This document shows, one piece after another, positions 22,353-31,439 of a DNA stretch of 64,000 nucleotides. Where the stretch lies: NCBI RefSeq assembly GCF_900142825.1, contig NZ_FRCH01000001.1, positions 1,984,001 through 2,048,000 on the forward strand, read 5' to 3'. The stretch is from Rhodanobacter sp. OK091. Lineage in GTDB: Bacteria; Pseudomonadota; Gammaproteobacteria; Xanthomonadales; Rhodanobacteraceae. Positions within the stretch are counted from its first letter, which is position 1; the number at the start of each line of letters is the position of its first letter. The position numbers and the translations under genes were made by a program. The notes below the pieces were generated by a model. It was not told where the DNA came from and did not search any database. It saw nothing but the letters and a program-made list of their open reading frames with translations.

Positions 22353-23705
22353 TCAACCCGTCAATGTGCGTATCAGTTGCTCCCAGTCCTGGCGCATCCG
22401 GGCGTCGGTTTCGACAAACTTCCGGATGGTCTTGCAAGCGTGCATCACGGTGGTGTGGTCGCGCCCGCCAAACGCCTCGCCGATCTCCGGCAGGCTGTGC
22501 TCGGTGAGCTCTTTCGACAGCGTCATCGCGATCTGACGGGGCCGCGCCAGTGAACGCACGCGGCGCTTGGACAGCAGATCCTGCAACCGCACGTTGAAAT
22601 ACTCAGCGGTGATCTTCTGGATGTTTGGAATGGTGATCGCCTGGGCATGCGTGGCCAGCAGGTCGCGCAGGGTTTCCTCGGCGAAATCAGTGGTGATCGG
22701 CTTGCCGTAGAAGTTCGCGCGGGCTGCCAGCGTATTCAATGCACCTTCGAGATCACGCACGTTGGAACGGATGCGCTTGGCCAGCAGCATCGCCACATTC
22801 TCATCGACCGCCACACCTTTCTCGTGTGCCTTGGCCAGCAGGATCGCCGCCCGCGTTTCGAAATCCGGCGGCTCGATCGCCACCGAGAGACCCCAGCCCA
22901 GGCGCGACTTCAGCCGTGGCTCGAGCTTGTCCACTTCCTTCGGATAGCGGTCGCAGGTAAGGATGATCTGCTGCTTGGATTCGAACAAGGCATTGAAAGT
23001 ATGGAAGAATTCTTCCTGCGTCGTGTCCTTGCCGGCAAAGAACTGGATGTCGTCGATCAGCAGCGCATCGACCGAGCGGAAGCGCTGCTTGAACTGATCC
23101 ATGCTCTTGGCGCGCAGCGCCTCGATCATCGAGCCGACGAACTGTTCCGAGCGCAGATACATCACCTTGAAGTCCGGATTGCGCTCAAGCATCAAGTTGC
23201 CGGCGGCATGCATCAGATGGGTCTTGCCCAGTCCGGTGCCGCCGTACAGCAGCAAGGGGTTGTAGGCCCGGCCCGGGTTCGTCGCCACCTGCATGGCCGC
23301 GGCCTTGCCCAACTGGTTCGACTTGCCCTCGACGAAAGTCTCGAAGGTGTAGTGCGGATCCAGGTTATGGTGGAAGACTGCTGCCGTTGGGGCGGCAGCC
23401 GTGGCTTTCGGCGCGGCCGCCGCTGGTTTGGCCGTGGCCGCTGCCCGGGTCGAGTTGGCCCGCGTCGAATTGGAGCCGACCTCCAGCCGTACCGGCCAGG
23501 GTTTTCCGATCAACAGCAGCAAAACCGCTTCGATCCGCGGCAAATAACGCTCGCGCACGGTATCCAAGGTGTAGGAATTGGGTGCGAACAGCTGCAGGCC
23601 GTCGGCATCGTCGCGCGCCTGCAGCGGCATCAGCCAAGTATGCAGGTCTTCGGCGCTCAAATCGCCTTCGAGGCGCTCAAGGCAGCGCCGCCACAGATCA
23701 CTCAT
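22353..23705 (-). CDS. dnaA: chromosomal replication initiator DnaA
   Basis: The 450-residue protein has domain I ([17 protein letters not shown]...), an Ala/Pro-rich linker (about 85-120), the AAA+ domain (about 125-340; Walker [14 protein letters not shown], Walker B LLIDDIQF) and the DNA-binding domain IV with [15 protein letters not shown]. The ATG at 23705 gives the conserved N-terminus; the frame extends 28 codons further upstream without family resemblance. DnaA boxes in the upstream region (23790-23879) suggest self-regulation. Confidence 0.98.
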   Translation of the reverse strand: MSDLWRRCLERLEGDLSAEDLHTWLMPLQARDDADGLQLFAPNSYTLDTVRERYLPRIEAVLLLLIGKPWPVRLEVGSNSTRANSTRAAATAKPAAAAPKATAAAPTAAVFHHNLDPHYTFETFVEGKSNQLGKAAAMQVATNPGRAYNPLLLYGGTGLGKTHLMHAAGNLMLERNPDFKVMYLRSEQFVGSMIEALRAKSMDQFKQRFRSVDALLIDDIQFFAGKDTTQEEFFHTFNALFESKQQIILTCDRYPKEVDKLEPRLKSRLGWGLSVAIEPPDFETRAAILLAKAHEKGVAVDENVAMLLAKRIRSNVRDLEGALNTLAARANFYGKPITTDFAEETLRDLLATHAQAITIPNIQKITAEYFNVRLQDLLSKRRVRSLARPRQIAMTLSKELTEHSLPEIGEAFGGRDHTTVMHACKTIRKFVETDARMRQDWEQLIRTLTG

Positions 23706-23789
23706 GAATAATTTCAGCCACAGCTTTGAAGCGCTAGCGCGCATGGAATGGACTAGTCTAGCAGCAGCCTCCGCGCCATCGCCGCCCAC

Positions 23790-23879
23790 ATATCCACACG
23801 GGTATCCACAGGTCGACGTCAGACGCCATTTGACAGCTGTGCCGAATACCCGACATACTTTCCAACCTTTTTATCCACA
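23790..23879. promoter_or_regulatory. DnaA boxes in the dnaA-rpmH gap
   Basis: A perfect box TTATCCACA lies at 23871-23879, and near boxes ATATCCACA and GTATCCACA at 23790-23798 and 23802-23810. They sit in the divergent promoter region of dnaA and rpmH and fit DnaA control of its own gene, or a second part of the origin as in Pseudomonas, where oriC lies between rpmH and dnaA. Confidence 0.65.
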
Positions 23880-23897
23880 TTCCCTTCGGAGTAAGCC

Positions 23898-24032
23898 ATG
23901 AAGCGGACCTTCCAGCCCAGCAAGCTCAAGCGCGCCCGCACGCACGGTTTCCGTGCCCGTATGGCCACCGCCGACGGTCGCAAGATCCTCAATGCCCGTC
24001 GCGCCAAGGGCCGCAAGCGCCTGATCCCGTAA
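23898..24032 (+). CDS. rpmH: ribosomal protein L34
   Basis: A 44-residue, very basic protein starting [19 protein letters not shown] and ending RKRLIP, which is the full standard L34 of the large ribosomal subunit. CGGAG at 23887-23891 lies six bases before the ATG. It is divergent from dnaA and is followed 29 bp later by rnpA, the near-universal rpmH-rnpA order. Confidence 0.99.
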   Translation: MKRTFQPSKLKRARTHGFRARMATADGRKILNARRAKGRKRLIP

Positions 24033-24061
24033 ACACCGATCGAGCATCGGGGGCAGGAGTC

Positions 24062-24466
24062 ATGTCTACCGCCGGGCTGCCGCGCGATGCGCGGCTACGT
24101 CGGCCAAGTGACTTCGCCGCCTTGCGGACAAGCAGCGGACGCGCAGGCGGCCGCTGTTTTCATATGCGTTATCGCGACAACGATCTAGGCCATGCGCGGC
24201 TCGGCCTGGCGATCTCCAAGCGCGTTTCCAAGCGCGCGGTCGAGCGAAACCGGATCAAACGGCTGCTGCGCGAATCGTTCCGCCGCGTTCGTCATCAATT
24301 GCCGCCGGTGGACTTGATGGTGATGGCGCGCGAACAGGCGGCTGGTGTGCCCGGTTCGCAATTGCTGGTCGAGATCGACGGGTTGTGGAAAAAGCTGCTC
24401 GCAAACCGCCCTGTAACGTCCGAACCATTGAAGCGGACTGACGACACCTCCACAATCGAGCGTTGA
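24062..24466 (+). CDS. rnpA: ribonuclease P protein component
   Basis: The 134-residue basic protein is the RNase P protein that helps the catalytic RNA process tRNA 5' ends. It has the family signature, here SKRVSKRAVERNRIKRLLRE, and a preceding LGLAI strand. GGCAGGAG just before the ATG at 24062 supports the start. The next gene is yidC, only 64 bp away; the small yidD gene that usually lies between them is not present. Confidence 0.97.
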   Translation: MSTAGLPRDARLRRPSDFAALRTSSGRAGGRCFHMRYRDNDLGHARLGLAISKRVSKRAVERNRIKRLLRESFRRVRHQLPPVDLMVMAREQAAGVPGSQLLVEIDGLWKKLLANRPVTSEPLKRTDDTSTIER

Positions 24467-24530
24467 CCCTTTCTTTTCTCTGTCTCCGCGGCGTTCAAAG
24501 TGTCGTGGCGTTACCTGGATTTGCTACGCG

Positions 24531-26270
24531 ATGAATCAAACGCGCACCTTCCTCCTGTTCGCCCTGATGGCTGTGGCCTACCTGCTGTTCACCGCCTGGG
24601 AGAAGGACTACGCACCGCCCCCGCAGGTGACGACGACCAGTACCTCCAGCGCGTCCGCCTCGTCAGCCGATGGCAGTGTGCCGGGAGCGATCCCAGCCAC
24701 CGCGAACTCGACAGCAACGCCCGCCGCGGCTGGGGCGATCGCCACCGACGTCACCCACGCGGGGCAGCCGCCGTCTCAGCTGATCAGCATTGACACCGAC
24801 GTGCTGCACCTGAGTATCGATACTCGCGGCGGCAGCGTAGTGCATGCGGATCTGCTGGCTTATCCCAACGCACCGCGCACGCACAAGGCGCCGAATCCGC
24901 CGCCCACCGTGCTGCTGGCCAACGATGACGCGCACTACTTCGTGGCGCAGAGCGGCCTGGTCAGCAGCAGCGATACCGCGCCGCAGGACCAGCCCAATCA
25001 TCTGGCTCAGTTCCAGAGCGCACAGACGGCTTACACGCTGGCCAATGGCCAGAACGAACTGAATGTCGAGCTGACCTGGCAGGATGCCGCAGGCCTCAAG
25101 GTCACCAAGACTTACAGTTTCAAGCGCGGCAGCTATGTGATCGGCGTGAGCCAGCGCATCGACAACGGCGCGGCGCAGGCCTGGCAGGGCAATGCCTACC
25201 AGCAGCTGCTGCGGGTCGAGCCGCCGCATACCGGCAACTGGCTGACCAACATGTCCAACCCGGAGTCGCGCAGCTTCCAGGGCGCCGCCTGGTACACCGG
25301 CGAGAAGTTCGAGAAGCTGTCGTTCGCGGATATCAAGAAAGACAAGAACCGGCTCGACAGCCAGATCAAGGGCGGCTGGGCCGCGATGCTGCGTCTGTAC
25401 TTCGTCACCGCGTGGATTCCGCCGGCTGGCGAGACCGATCAATACACCACCCAGACGATCAACCCCGACAGCGCGCACCCACGTTACCTGATCCGTGCGG
25501 TCGGCCCCGCCTTGAGCGTGGCACCGGGCCAGAGCTTCACCAGCCAGTCGCACCTGTATCTCGGCCCGAACGTGCAGGGCACGCTGGACGCGGTCGCGCC
25601 GGGCCTCGACCTGACCATCGACTACGGCATGTTCAAGGTCATCGCCGTGCCGATGCACTGGGTGCTGTCGCAGTTCCACGCGATCAGCAAGAACTGGGGC
25701 CTCGCGATCATCCTGCTGGTGCTGCTGATCAAGGGTCTGACCTGGAAGCTGACGGCGGTGCAATACAAGTCCAGCGCGAAGATGCGCAAGCTGGCACCGC
25801 GGATCCAGGCGCTGAAGGAGCGTTACGGCGACGACAAGGTCAAAATGCAGCAGGCCACCATGGAGCTGTACAAGAAGGAGAAGGTCAACCCGATGGGCGG
25901 CTGCCTGCCGGTGCTGATCACCATGCCGGTGTTCTATGGCCTGTTCTACGTGCTGCAGTACAGCCTGGAACTGCGCCACGCCGCGTTCATGTGGATTCCC
26001 GACCTGAGCGCGCCCGACCCGTTCTACATCCTGCCGATTATCTATGCGGCGGTGATGCTGGGTACGCAGTGGCTCAACCCGGTCGCCGCCGGCATGGACC
26101 CGGCCCAGGCGAAGATGATGAAGGTGATGCCGCTGCTGTTCACGGTGATGTTTGCGTTCTTCCCCGCTGGCCTGTGTCTGTACTACGCGGTCAACGGACT
26201 GGTCGGTCTGGGCCAGCAGTGGTGGGTCACCCATCACGTCGATCGCGAGGAAGTGCTCAAGGCCGCTTGA
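24531..26270 (+). CDS. yidC: membrane protein insertase YidC
   Basis: The 579-residue protein inserts proteins into the inner membrane, alone or with Sec. It has an N-terminal helix (MNQTRTFLLFALMAVAYLLF), a low-complexity Ser/Thr/Ala linker, a large periplasmic domain, and the conserved 60KD/Oxa1 region from about residue 370 (GMFKVIAVPMHWVLS, KMRKLAPRIQALKERYG, NPMGGCLPVLITMPVFYGLF). The conserved region and length match gammaproteobacterial YidC. A terminator stem follows at 26296. Confidence 0.98.
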   Translation: MNQTRTFLLFALMAVAYLLFTAWEKDYAPPPQVTTTSTSSASASSADGSVPGAIPATANSTATPAAAGAIATDVTHAGQPPSQLISIDTDVLHLSIDTRGGSVVHADLLAYPNAPRTHKAPNPPPTVLLANDDAHYFVAQSGLVSSSDTAPQDQPNHLAQFQSAQTAYTLANGQNELNVELTWQDAAGLKVTKTYSFKRGSYVIGVSQRIDNGAAQAWQGNAYQQLLRVEPPHTGNWLTNMSNPESRSFQGAAWYTGEKFEKLSFADIKKDKNRLDSQIKGGWAAMLRLYFVTAWIPPAGETDQYTTQTINPDSAHPRYLIRAVGPALSVAPGQSFTSQSHLYLGPNVQGTLDAVAPGLDLTIDYGMFKVIAVPMHWVLSQFHAISKNWGLAIILLVLLIKGLTWKLTAVQYKSSAKMRKLAPRIQALKERYGDDKVKMQQATMELYKKEKVNPMGGCLPVLITMPVFYGLFYVLQYSLELRHAAFMWIPDLSAPDPFYILPIIYAAVMLGTQWLNPVAAGMDPAQAKMMKVMPLLFTVMFAFFPAGLCLYYAVNGLVGLGQQWWVTHHVDREEVLKAA

Positions 26271-26295
26271 GCGAGATCAGCTCGAATACAGAGCA

Positions 26296-26333
26296 ACAGC
26301 CGCGATCGGGCAACCATCGCGGCTGTTTCGTTT
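26296..26333 (+). terminator. terminator after yidC
   Basis: A perfect 11-bp stem, ACAGCCGCGAT / ATCGCGGCTGT, with a nine-base loop is followed by a T-rich tail (TTCGTTT). It lies between yidC and mnmE, so mnmE probably has its own promoter or relies on readthrough. Confidence 0.75.
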
Positions 26334-26346
26334 AGAGTCCATGCTC

Positions 26347-27693
26347 ATGACAGATCACCCCACCGACACGATTGCCGCGATTGCCAGTGCACCCGGTGCA
26401 GCCGGCGTTGGTGTGGTGCGTGTGTCCGGGCCAGCCGTACCGGCGATTGCGCAGAACCTGCTCGGCCGCAAGCCGAAAGCGCGCCACGCCCACTTCGCCG
26501 CGTTTCGCGATGCTGCCGGCGAGCTGATCGATCGCGGCCTGCTGCTGCATTTTCCGGCTCCCGCTTCGTATACGGGTGAACACGTGCTGGAGCTGCAAGG
26601 TCACGGCAGTGTGGTGCTGCTCGATCTGTTGCTGCGTCGCGTGTGCGAACTCGGTGCGCGGCTGGCGCGGCCCGGCGAATTTACCGAACGCGCCTTCCTC
26701 AACGGCAAGCTCGACCTCGCCCAGGCCGAAGCCGTCGCCGACCTGATCGCGGCGCGCTCGCAGGCCGGTGCCCGTGCGGCGCTGCAATCGATGGAAGGCG
26801 TGTTCTCGCGCAAGGTCGAAGCTTTGCTGCAGGCACTGATCGCGTTGCGCGTGCATATCGAGGCGGCCATCGATTTTCCCGAGGAGGAAATCGACTTCCT
26901 CGCCGACCCCGCGATCGGCCAGCAACTGCAAGCCGTGCGCACCGAACTGGCCGAGCTGCTGCGTGAGGCGCAGCGCGGGCTGCGCCTCAACGACGGCTTG
27001 CGTGTGGCGATCATCGGCCGTCCCAACGCCGGCAAGTCCAGCTTGTTGAATGCGCTGGCCGGCAGCGACCGCGCCATCGTCAATGCCGCCGCCGGCACCA
27101 CCCGCGACGTATTGCGCGAAAGCCTCAGCCTCGATGGCATCGCACTGGAACTCGCGGACACCGCCGGCCTGCGCGAGACCGACGACGAGGTCGAACGCGA
27201 AGGCGTGCGCCGTGCCCATGGCGAACTGGCGCGCGCCGACGTAGCGCTGCTGGTGACCGATGCGCAGCACGTGCAAGACGACTTGTCGCTGCTCGCCGGA
27301 CTGTCGACGAATGTCGAACGGCTGGTGCTGATCAACAAGATCGATCTCGATCACGCGAGCGCTCGTCACGAATCGCGTGACGGCATGATCTGGCTATGGG
27401 CATCCGTGAAAACCGGCGCCGGCCTGGACGCTTTGCGCGAACATCTCAAGCAGCTGGCAGGCGCCGGCGGCGGCGAGGGGAGCTTCAGTGCGCGCCGCCG
27501 CCACGTCATCGCGCTACAGCAAGTCGCCGCGCATCTCGATCGCACCGCTGCCGTACTCGCGACCAGCCGCGCCGGTGAACTCGCCGCCGAGGAACTTCGT
27601 CATGCCCAGCATGCACTCGGCGAAATCACCGGCAGCTACAGCAGCGACGATCTGCTCGGCGCCATCTTCGGCTCGTTCTGCATCGGCAAGTAG
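26347..27693 (+). CDS. mnmE: tRNA modification GTPase MnmE
   Basis: The 448-residue enzyme, with MnmG, modifies U34 of certain tRNAs. It has the tetrahydrofolate-binding N-domain (DTIAAIASAPGAAGVGVVRVSG), the G domain inserted in a helical domain (P-loop GRPNAGKSSLLN, DTAGLRET, NKID) and the C-terminal FCIGK with the catalytic cysteine. I use the ATG at 26347; ATG at 26341 is too close to the weak AGAG. The gene's last 19 bases are the left attachment repeat of the downstream island; the stop is TAG with the island present, where the empty site would give TAA. The protein sequence is unchanged by the insertion. Confidence 0.97.
   Translation: MTDHPTDTIAAIASAPGAAGVGVVRVSGPAVPAIAQNLLGRKPKARHAHFAAFRDAAGELIDRGLLLHFPAPASYTGEHVLELQGHGSVVLLDLLLRRVCELGARLARPGEFTERAFLNGKLDLAQAEAVADLIAARSQAGARAALQSMEGVFSRKVEALLQALIALRVHIEAAIDFPEEEIDFLADPAIGQQLQAVRTELAELLREAQRGLRLNDGLRVAIIGRPNAGKSSLLNALAGSDRAIVNAAAGTTRDVLRESLSLDGIALELADTAGLRETDDEVEREGVRRAHGELARADVALLVTDAQHVQDDLSLLAGLSTNVERLVLINKIDLDHASARHESRDGMIWLWASVKTGAGLDALREHLKQLAGAGGGEGSFSARRRHVIALQQVAAHLDRTAAVLATSRAGELAAEELRHAQHALGEITGSYSSDDLLGAIFGSFCIGK
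27674..27692. repeat. left attachment-site repeat (attL core)
   Basis: CGTTCTGCATCGGCAAGTA occurs here at the end of mnmE and again, identical, at 42497-42515. The two copies bracket the integrase-bearing island. The site is at the same place as the attachment site of Salmonella genomic island 1, the 3' end of trmE/mnmE. Confidence 0.95.
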
Positions 27694-27869
27694 AAGTTCG
27701 TCCATCAAGCGCGATAGGCGTTCATGAAAATTATAAAATATAAGTAAATCAATATTTTAATATATCTCTTAGTCCATGATCGTCCATCGATGTGCGGAGG
27801 CTTCTCTAGTCTTTTGGGCTCACTATGGGGCACACTTGAGAGATTGGGCCCACAGCGAACGAGACGATC

Positions 27870-29228
27870 ATGGCGTCGAAGAATATTTTCAGGGAAGAGA
27901 AGGATCGGGACGATGAGAATGCAGAAGGCCAAGAAAAGTCCAAGAGGCTCAACGTTGCGAGCTTAAGGAATGCCTACGGCAAGAAACGCGACAAGCGTGA
28001 AATCCTATGGGGTACCGATGGGCTCTACGCCGAAGTCCTTACTTCTGGAAGGATCACGTTCCGCTATAGGTACCGTCTACCTGGTACTGGCAAACGCGAC
28101 AAGATCACTCTGGGCAGCTATCCCGCCTTGCCGCTTAAGGAGGCCTATAGGCTTCACGCAGAGAAACGGTCGGAGGTAGCGCTAGGCAAGTCGCCAGCTG
28201 AGGTGAAACGTGGTGTGAGGCTAGGATCTGCCCGCACATTCTCGGATCTGGCAGCGGATTGGGTCGAGAATGACCTTAAACCAGCGAACAAGAACTCCCT
28301 GCAGGACGAAACCTATCTTCGTAGAGACATTCTCCCCGTCATTGGGTCAATGGAGCTTACGGCCATCGACAAGGCGAGCCTTTGGCGGTGCATCGACCCC
28401 GTTCGATCAAGAGGGCATGGACAAGCGGCACGACGAGTGCAGAGCGTTCTCAAGAGAGTGTTCGACTACTGCGTGCGCCGGGGCAACGTCTCCAAGAATC
28501 CTGTTACCGGTATTGACCCTAGACACGTAGCACCAGCGCAAACGCGTGATCGCGTCCTTAGCCGAGAAGAAATTCCCGTCTGGCTACAAGCTGTCGAAAC
28601 GAGCAGCTTGCCCCGTCCAATGAAGCTTGCTCTCAGGCTCTTGTTGCTCATCCCAGTAAGAAAGGGAGAGCTACTGGCCGCTCGTTGGACAGACATCAGC
28701 AATGGGGTGTGGGATATCCCCAAGGACAACAGCAAGAACGGAGCTCCGATCAGACACAAGTTGTCGGCGCAGGCCGTGGGCATTTTTAACGAACTTCATG
28801 AGCTCGCTGCAGGAAGTTGCTGGGTGCTTCCATCAAGCAGGGGATACGGCAAAATTCCTTTGTCGAAGTCTGGCATCAATACAGCGCTACGTAACATTAC
28901 AGGGCTACCCAGCGGAGTGGTGATCCACGATCTAAGACGTACCGTCCGCACGCACTTGTCAGATCTTGGTGTGGCCACGAATGTTGCGGAGCTCTGTTTG
29001 AATCACAGACCGACAGGGATAAAAAAGGTCTATGACCGATCAGAGTTGCTTGATCAACGCTTCGCCGCGCTACTTAAGTGGGAAAGCTATCTACAAAGCT
29101 TGTCGACGAAACCCGCCTCGCCGGACAACGCAAGGGTAGTTCGTGAACTGGATACCCTACTTGAGAGAATTCGTGATGATGAATCTCTGCGTGCTTACGT
29201 GATCAAGAGATTGATGGCGACACCATAG
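27870..29228 (+). CDS. P4-type tyrosine integrase
   Basis: The 452-residue recombinase has an arm-binding DUF4102-type N-terminus (about 50-115: GLYAEVLTSGRITFRYRY, LGSYPALPLKEA), a core-binding region (about 120-215), and a catalytic domain with the first arginine in LLIPVRKGELLAARW, HDLRRT (His and second Arg), CLNHRPTG and the nucleophile tyrosine in KKVYDRS. It is 177 bp inside the left repeat and reads away from it. It probably recognises the mnmE 3' end. SGI1 integrase uses the same site but is shorter, so this may be a separate lineage. The 177 bp before it are very AT-rich up to about 27770. Confidence 0.95.
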   Translation: MASKNIFREEKDRDDENAEGQEKSKRLNVASLRNAYGKKRDKREILWGTDGLYAEVLTSGRITFRYRYRLPGTGKRDKITLGSYPALPLKEAYRLHAEKRSEVALGKSPAEVKRGVRLGSARTFSDLAADWVENDLKPANKNSLQDETYLRRDILPVIGSMELTAIDKASLWRCIDPVRSRGHGQAARRVQSVLKRVFDYCVRRGNVSKNPVTGIDPRHVAPAQTRDRVLSREEIPVWLQAVETSSLPRPMKLALRLLLLIPVRKGELLAARWTDISNGVWDIPKDNSKNGAPIRHKLSAQAVGIFNELHELAAGSCWVLPSSRGYGKIPLSKSGINTALRNITGLPSGVVIHDLRRTVRTHLSDLGVATNVAELCLNHRPTGIKKVYDRSELLDQRFAALLKWESYLQSLSTKPASPDNARVVRELDTLLERIRDDESLRAYVIKRLMATP

Positions 29229-29281
29229 GTGACAACCACTTACCACCCTGGAGGCATCCCAAGGCACGTAAACTGGGTGTG

Positions 29282-29458
29282 CATGAGACCGACAGCGCCC
29301 AGAAGTGGGAACGCTACCTCCAGACTCTGCTGCATGGAGGAGACGCTGACACCCATGCTCCCAAGATTCCGGCACAGTTTGGTGCGGTGCTCCAGCAGGT
29401 TCAGGCAGATCCTGCACTCAGACGATATCTGCTGAGCGCGTTGCTTGGGCAGTCTTAA
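29282..29458 (+). pseudogene. C-terminal remnant of a second related integrase
   Basis: In the frame read from 29282, 58 residues lead to a stop at 29456. The stretch KWERYLQTLLHGG, then LQQVQADPALRRYLLSALL, parallels the end of the intact integrase just upstream (KWESYLQSL, then LLERIRDDESLRAYVIKRLM), with the same spacing. No start codon or catalytic part precedes it; the frame runs backwards into the tail of the intact gene without homology. It looks like what is left of an integrase gene that was replaced or recombined. Confidence 0.7.
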
Positions 29459-29628
29459 GCTTAGATTTCCTTGAAAATGTCTCCAACAATCAGCGTTGAT
29501 CGCGTCCATTGAGACTGACACGGTACAAATTTAGGGTTAGCTAGAAAGTCAGCCCGCACGTACCATAGTTAAGGCCAACAACTAAGCTGGCTGCTCCCAA
29601 AGAAGAACCAGACGGAAGATCGAAGACT

Positions 29629-30699
29629 ATGGCATTTCATGCTAAGCAAATTGTCATAACTTCGGCGCAAGCAGACGCTGCCGAAGCCGAGATCGTAGAA
29701 CAGTCTAAGAGAATAGACTTCTATATGACCGAGTACTCCGTCGAGATCTTGGCTCAAAAAATGCGTGACGGCGAGTTCGTGGTACCAGGTTACCAGCGGG
29801 CGTTTACGTGGGAACCAGAGCGAAAATCTCGATTCATTGAGTCAGTTCTCATGGGCCTTCCTATTCCCTTTCTGTTCTTTTGGGAGATGGAAAACGGCAA
29901 GTTAGAGATCGTCGACGGCTCGCAGCGCCTTCGTACACTCGAAGAATTCGTCCTTGGCGACTTGAGGCTCACCGAACTTGAATCTCTCGCTTCGCTATCG
30001 GGATTCCGCTTTGCTGATCTGCCGGAGTCGCGGCAGCGAAAGATCCGAAACAGGTCGATCAGAGGCATCGTTCTGAACGAACATGCGGATGAGCAAGCTC
30101 GATTCGACATGTTTGAACGCATCAATACTGGAAGCAAAGTTGCCAACAAAGCAGAGGTGCGCCGAGGCGCATTGACCGGACCGTTTATGCGGATGGTCAT
30201 AGCACTCGCGGAGACATCCGAGATGAAGGACTTGGCACCAGTTTCGCCCAAGCAAGCAAAGGAGCGAGAACTCGAAGAACTCGTAACGCGCTTTTTTGCT
30301 TACGGTGATGGACTCGATGGATATCGAGATCGACCATCCGAGTTCATATTTCAGTACGTCAAGCGAATGAACCAAGAGTTCGATGCCAATCCTGAGAAGG
30401 AGGAAGGGTATCGGCAACGCTTCAATGATGTCATGGGCTTCGTGAAGGAAATTTTCCCGCACGGTTTCCGCCGAGCCGCTACGGGCAAGGCCACGCCACG
30501 AGCAAGGTTCGAAGCGATTTCCATTGGCTCTCTTCTGGCTCTCCAACAACAGCCGCAACTGAGAAACAATCATCCAGACGTTGAACGATGGCTTGGTAGT
30601 CAAGAATTTGCAGCCATCACTGGTTCTGACGGTGCTAACGCAGTGGCTCGTCTGAAAGCACGGACAGGTTACGTACGTGATCGATTGCTCGAGGGTTGA
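29629..30699 (+). CDS. DUF262-domain protein (ParB/GmrSD N-terminus-like)
   Basis: The 356-residue protein starts with a DUF262 domain: VVPGYQRAFTWEPERKSRFIESVLMGLPIP (read as VPGYQR and SVLMGLPIP blocks) and IVDGSQRLRTLEEF, the DGQQR-type motif of the nucleotide-dependent GmrS-like fold. It lacks the DUF1524 HNH nuclease of GmrSD enzymes, so it should act with a partner. The next two genes, a HEPN protein and a cytosine methyltransferase, follow without gaps, forming one operon. DUF262 proteins are common in anti-phage systems. The exact activity here is not known. Confidence 0.85.
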   Translation: MAFHAKQIVITSAQADAAEAEIVEQSKRIDFYMTEYSVEILAQKMRDGEFVVPGYQRAFTWEPERKSRFIESVLMGLPIPFLFFWEMENGKLEIVDGSQRLRTLEEFVLGDLRLTELESLASLSGFRFADLPESRQRKIRNRSIRGIVLNEHADEQARFDMFERINTGSKVANKAEVRRGALTGPFMRMVIALAETSEMKDLAPVSPKQAKERELEELVTRFFAYGDGLDGYRDRPSEFIFQYVKRMNQEFDANPEKEEGYRQRFNDVMGFVKEIFPHGFRRAATGKATPRARFEAISIGSLLALQQQPQLRNNHPDVERWLGSQEFAAITGSDGANAVARLKARTGYVRDRLLEG

Positions 30700-30701
30700 T
30701 C

Positions 30702-31439
30702 ATGGAAGATGTAAAGCAAGCATTTGAAGAGCGACGAAAAGAGATAGAGGCCTATCTTGAATTCTTGGAGTCGGTAGAAAAAGATGCTCAATCTGGCCCT
30801 CCCCGACTTAGTGGCGGAAACTTGATCACGGTCCAGCAGCAGAGAATTCTCTACTCAGGCGTTTACCTTCATCTCTATAACCTTGTGGAAGCGACCGTAG
30901 TCCGTTGTGTAAATGCGGTCACCGAAGCTGCACTTCTGGTAGGAAAATGGAATCCAGCCGACCTGACAATTGACTTGCGACGGGAATGGGTGCGGGTCAT
31001 GGCTAGAACGCACGTGGATCTGAACTATGAACATCGCCTAGTAAGCGCGCTTGCTCTGTGTGAACACATGGTTGGTTCTCTGCCAGTCGAAGGCTTCAAG
31101 ATGGAGGCCGGCGGTGGCGGCAACTGGGATGATTTTGCTATAGAGGGCATTGCTGTGAGGCTGGGATTCCAGCTGAAAGTCAGTAATCCGGTCTACCAAG
31201 CGATCAAGAGGAAGTTTCGCGACGACAAAGGACCGCTGGCTCTCGTTAAAGATCTTCGCAACTCTTTGGCACATGGAGGAATCTCCTTTGCCGAGTGTGG
31301 TGAAAACGTGACAGTAAGCGAGCTCAGAGATCTTGCGAATCGCACGGCGGCGTACCTAAGAGAGGTCGTTGATGCCTTTGACACATTCATCCAAGGACAC
31401 GGGTTCTTACTCGAAGAAAAAAGGCCGGCACACGCTTGA
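30702..31439 (+). CDS. HEPN-domain nuclease, MAE_28990/MAE_18760-like
   Basis: The 245-residue all-helical protein has the HEPN active-site motif R-x4-H within DLRNSLAHGG (about residues 186-195), and the MAE_28990-type opening with an Ile/Leu-rich helix LYSGVYLHLYNLVEATVVRC. HEPN proteins with this motif are usually metal-independent RNases in toxin or phage-defence systems. ATG at 30702 lies two bases after the DUF262 stop with GAGGG upstream; a TTG at 30696 overlapping that stop is the alternative. The stop overlaps the start of the methyltransferase (TTGA), so the three genes are translationally coupled. Confidence 0.82.
   Translation: MEDVKQAFEERRKEIEAYLEFLESVEKDAQSGPPRLSGGNLITVQQQRILYSGVYLHLYNLVEATVVRCVNAVTEAALLVGKWNPADLTIDLRREWVRVMARTHVDLNYEHRLVSALALCEHMVGSLPVEGFKMEAGGGGNWDDFAIEGIAVRLGFQLKVSNPVYQAIKRKFRDDKGPLALVKDLRNSLAHGGISFAECGENVTVSELRDLANRTAAYLREVVDAFDTFIQGHGFLLEEKRPAHA

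Noticed and set aside
22876-23711. Long plus-strand frames opposite dnaA
   Set aside because: Shadows of the dnaA coding strand in high-GC DNA.
29229-29435. Plus-strand frame directly after the integrase stop (MTTTYHPGG...)
   Set aside because: The neighbouring frame 29282-29458 carries the integrase-like sequence, so this frame is a shadow.
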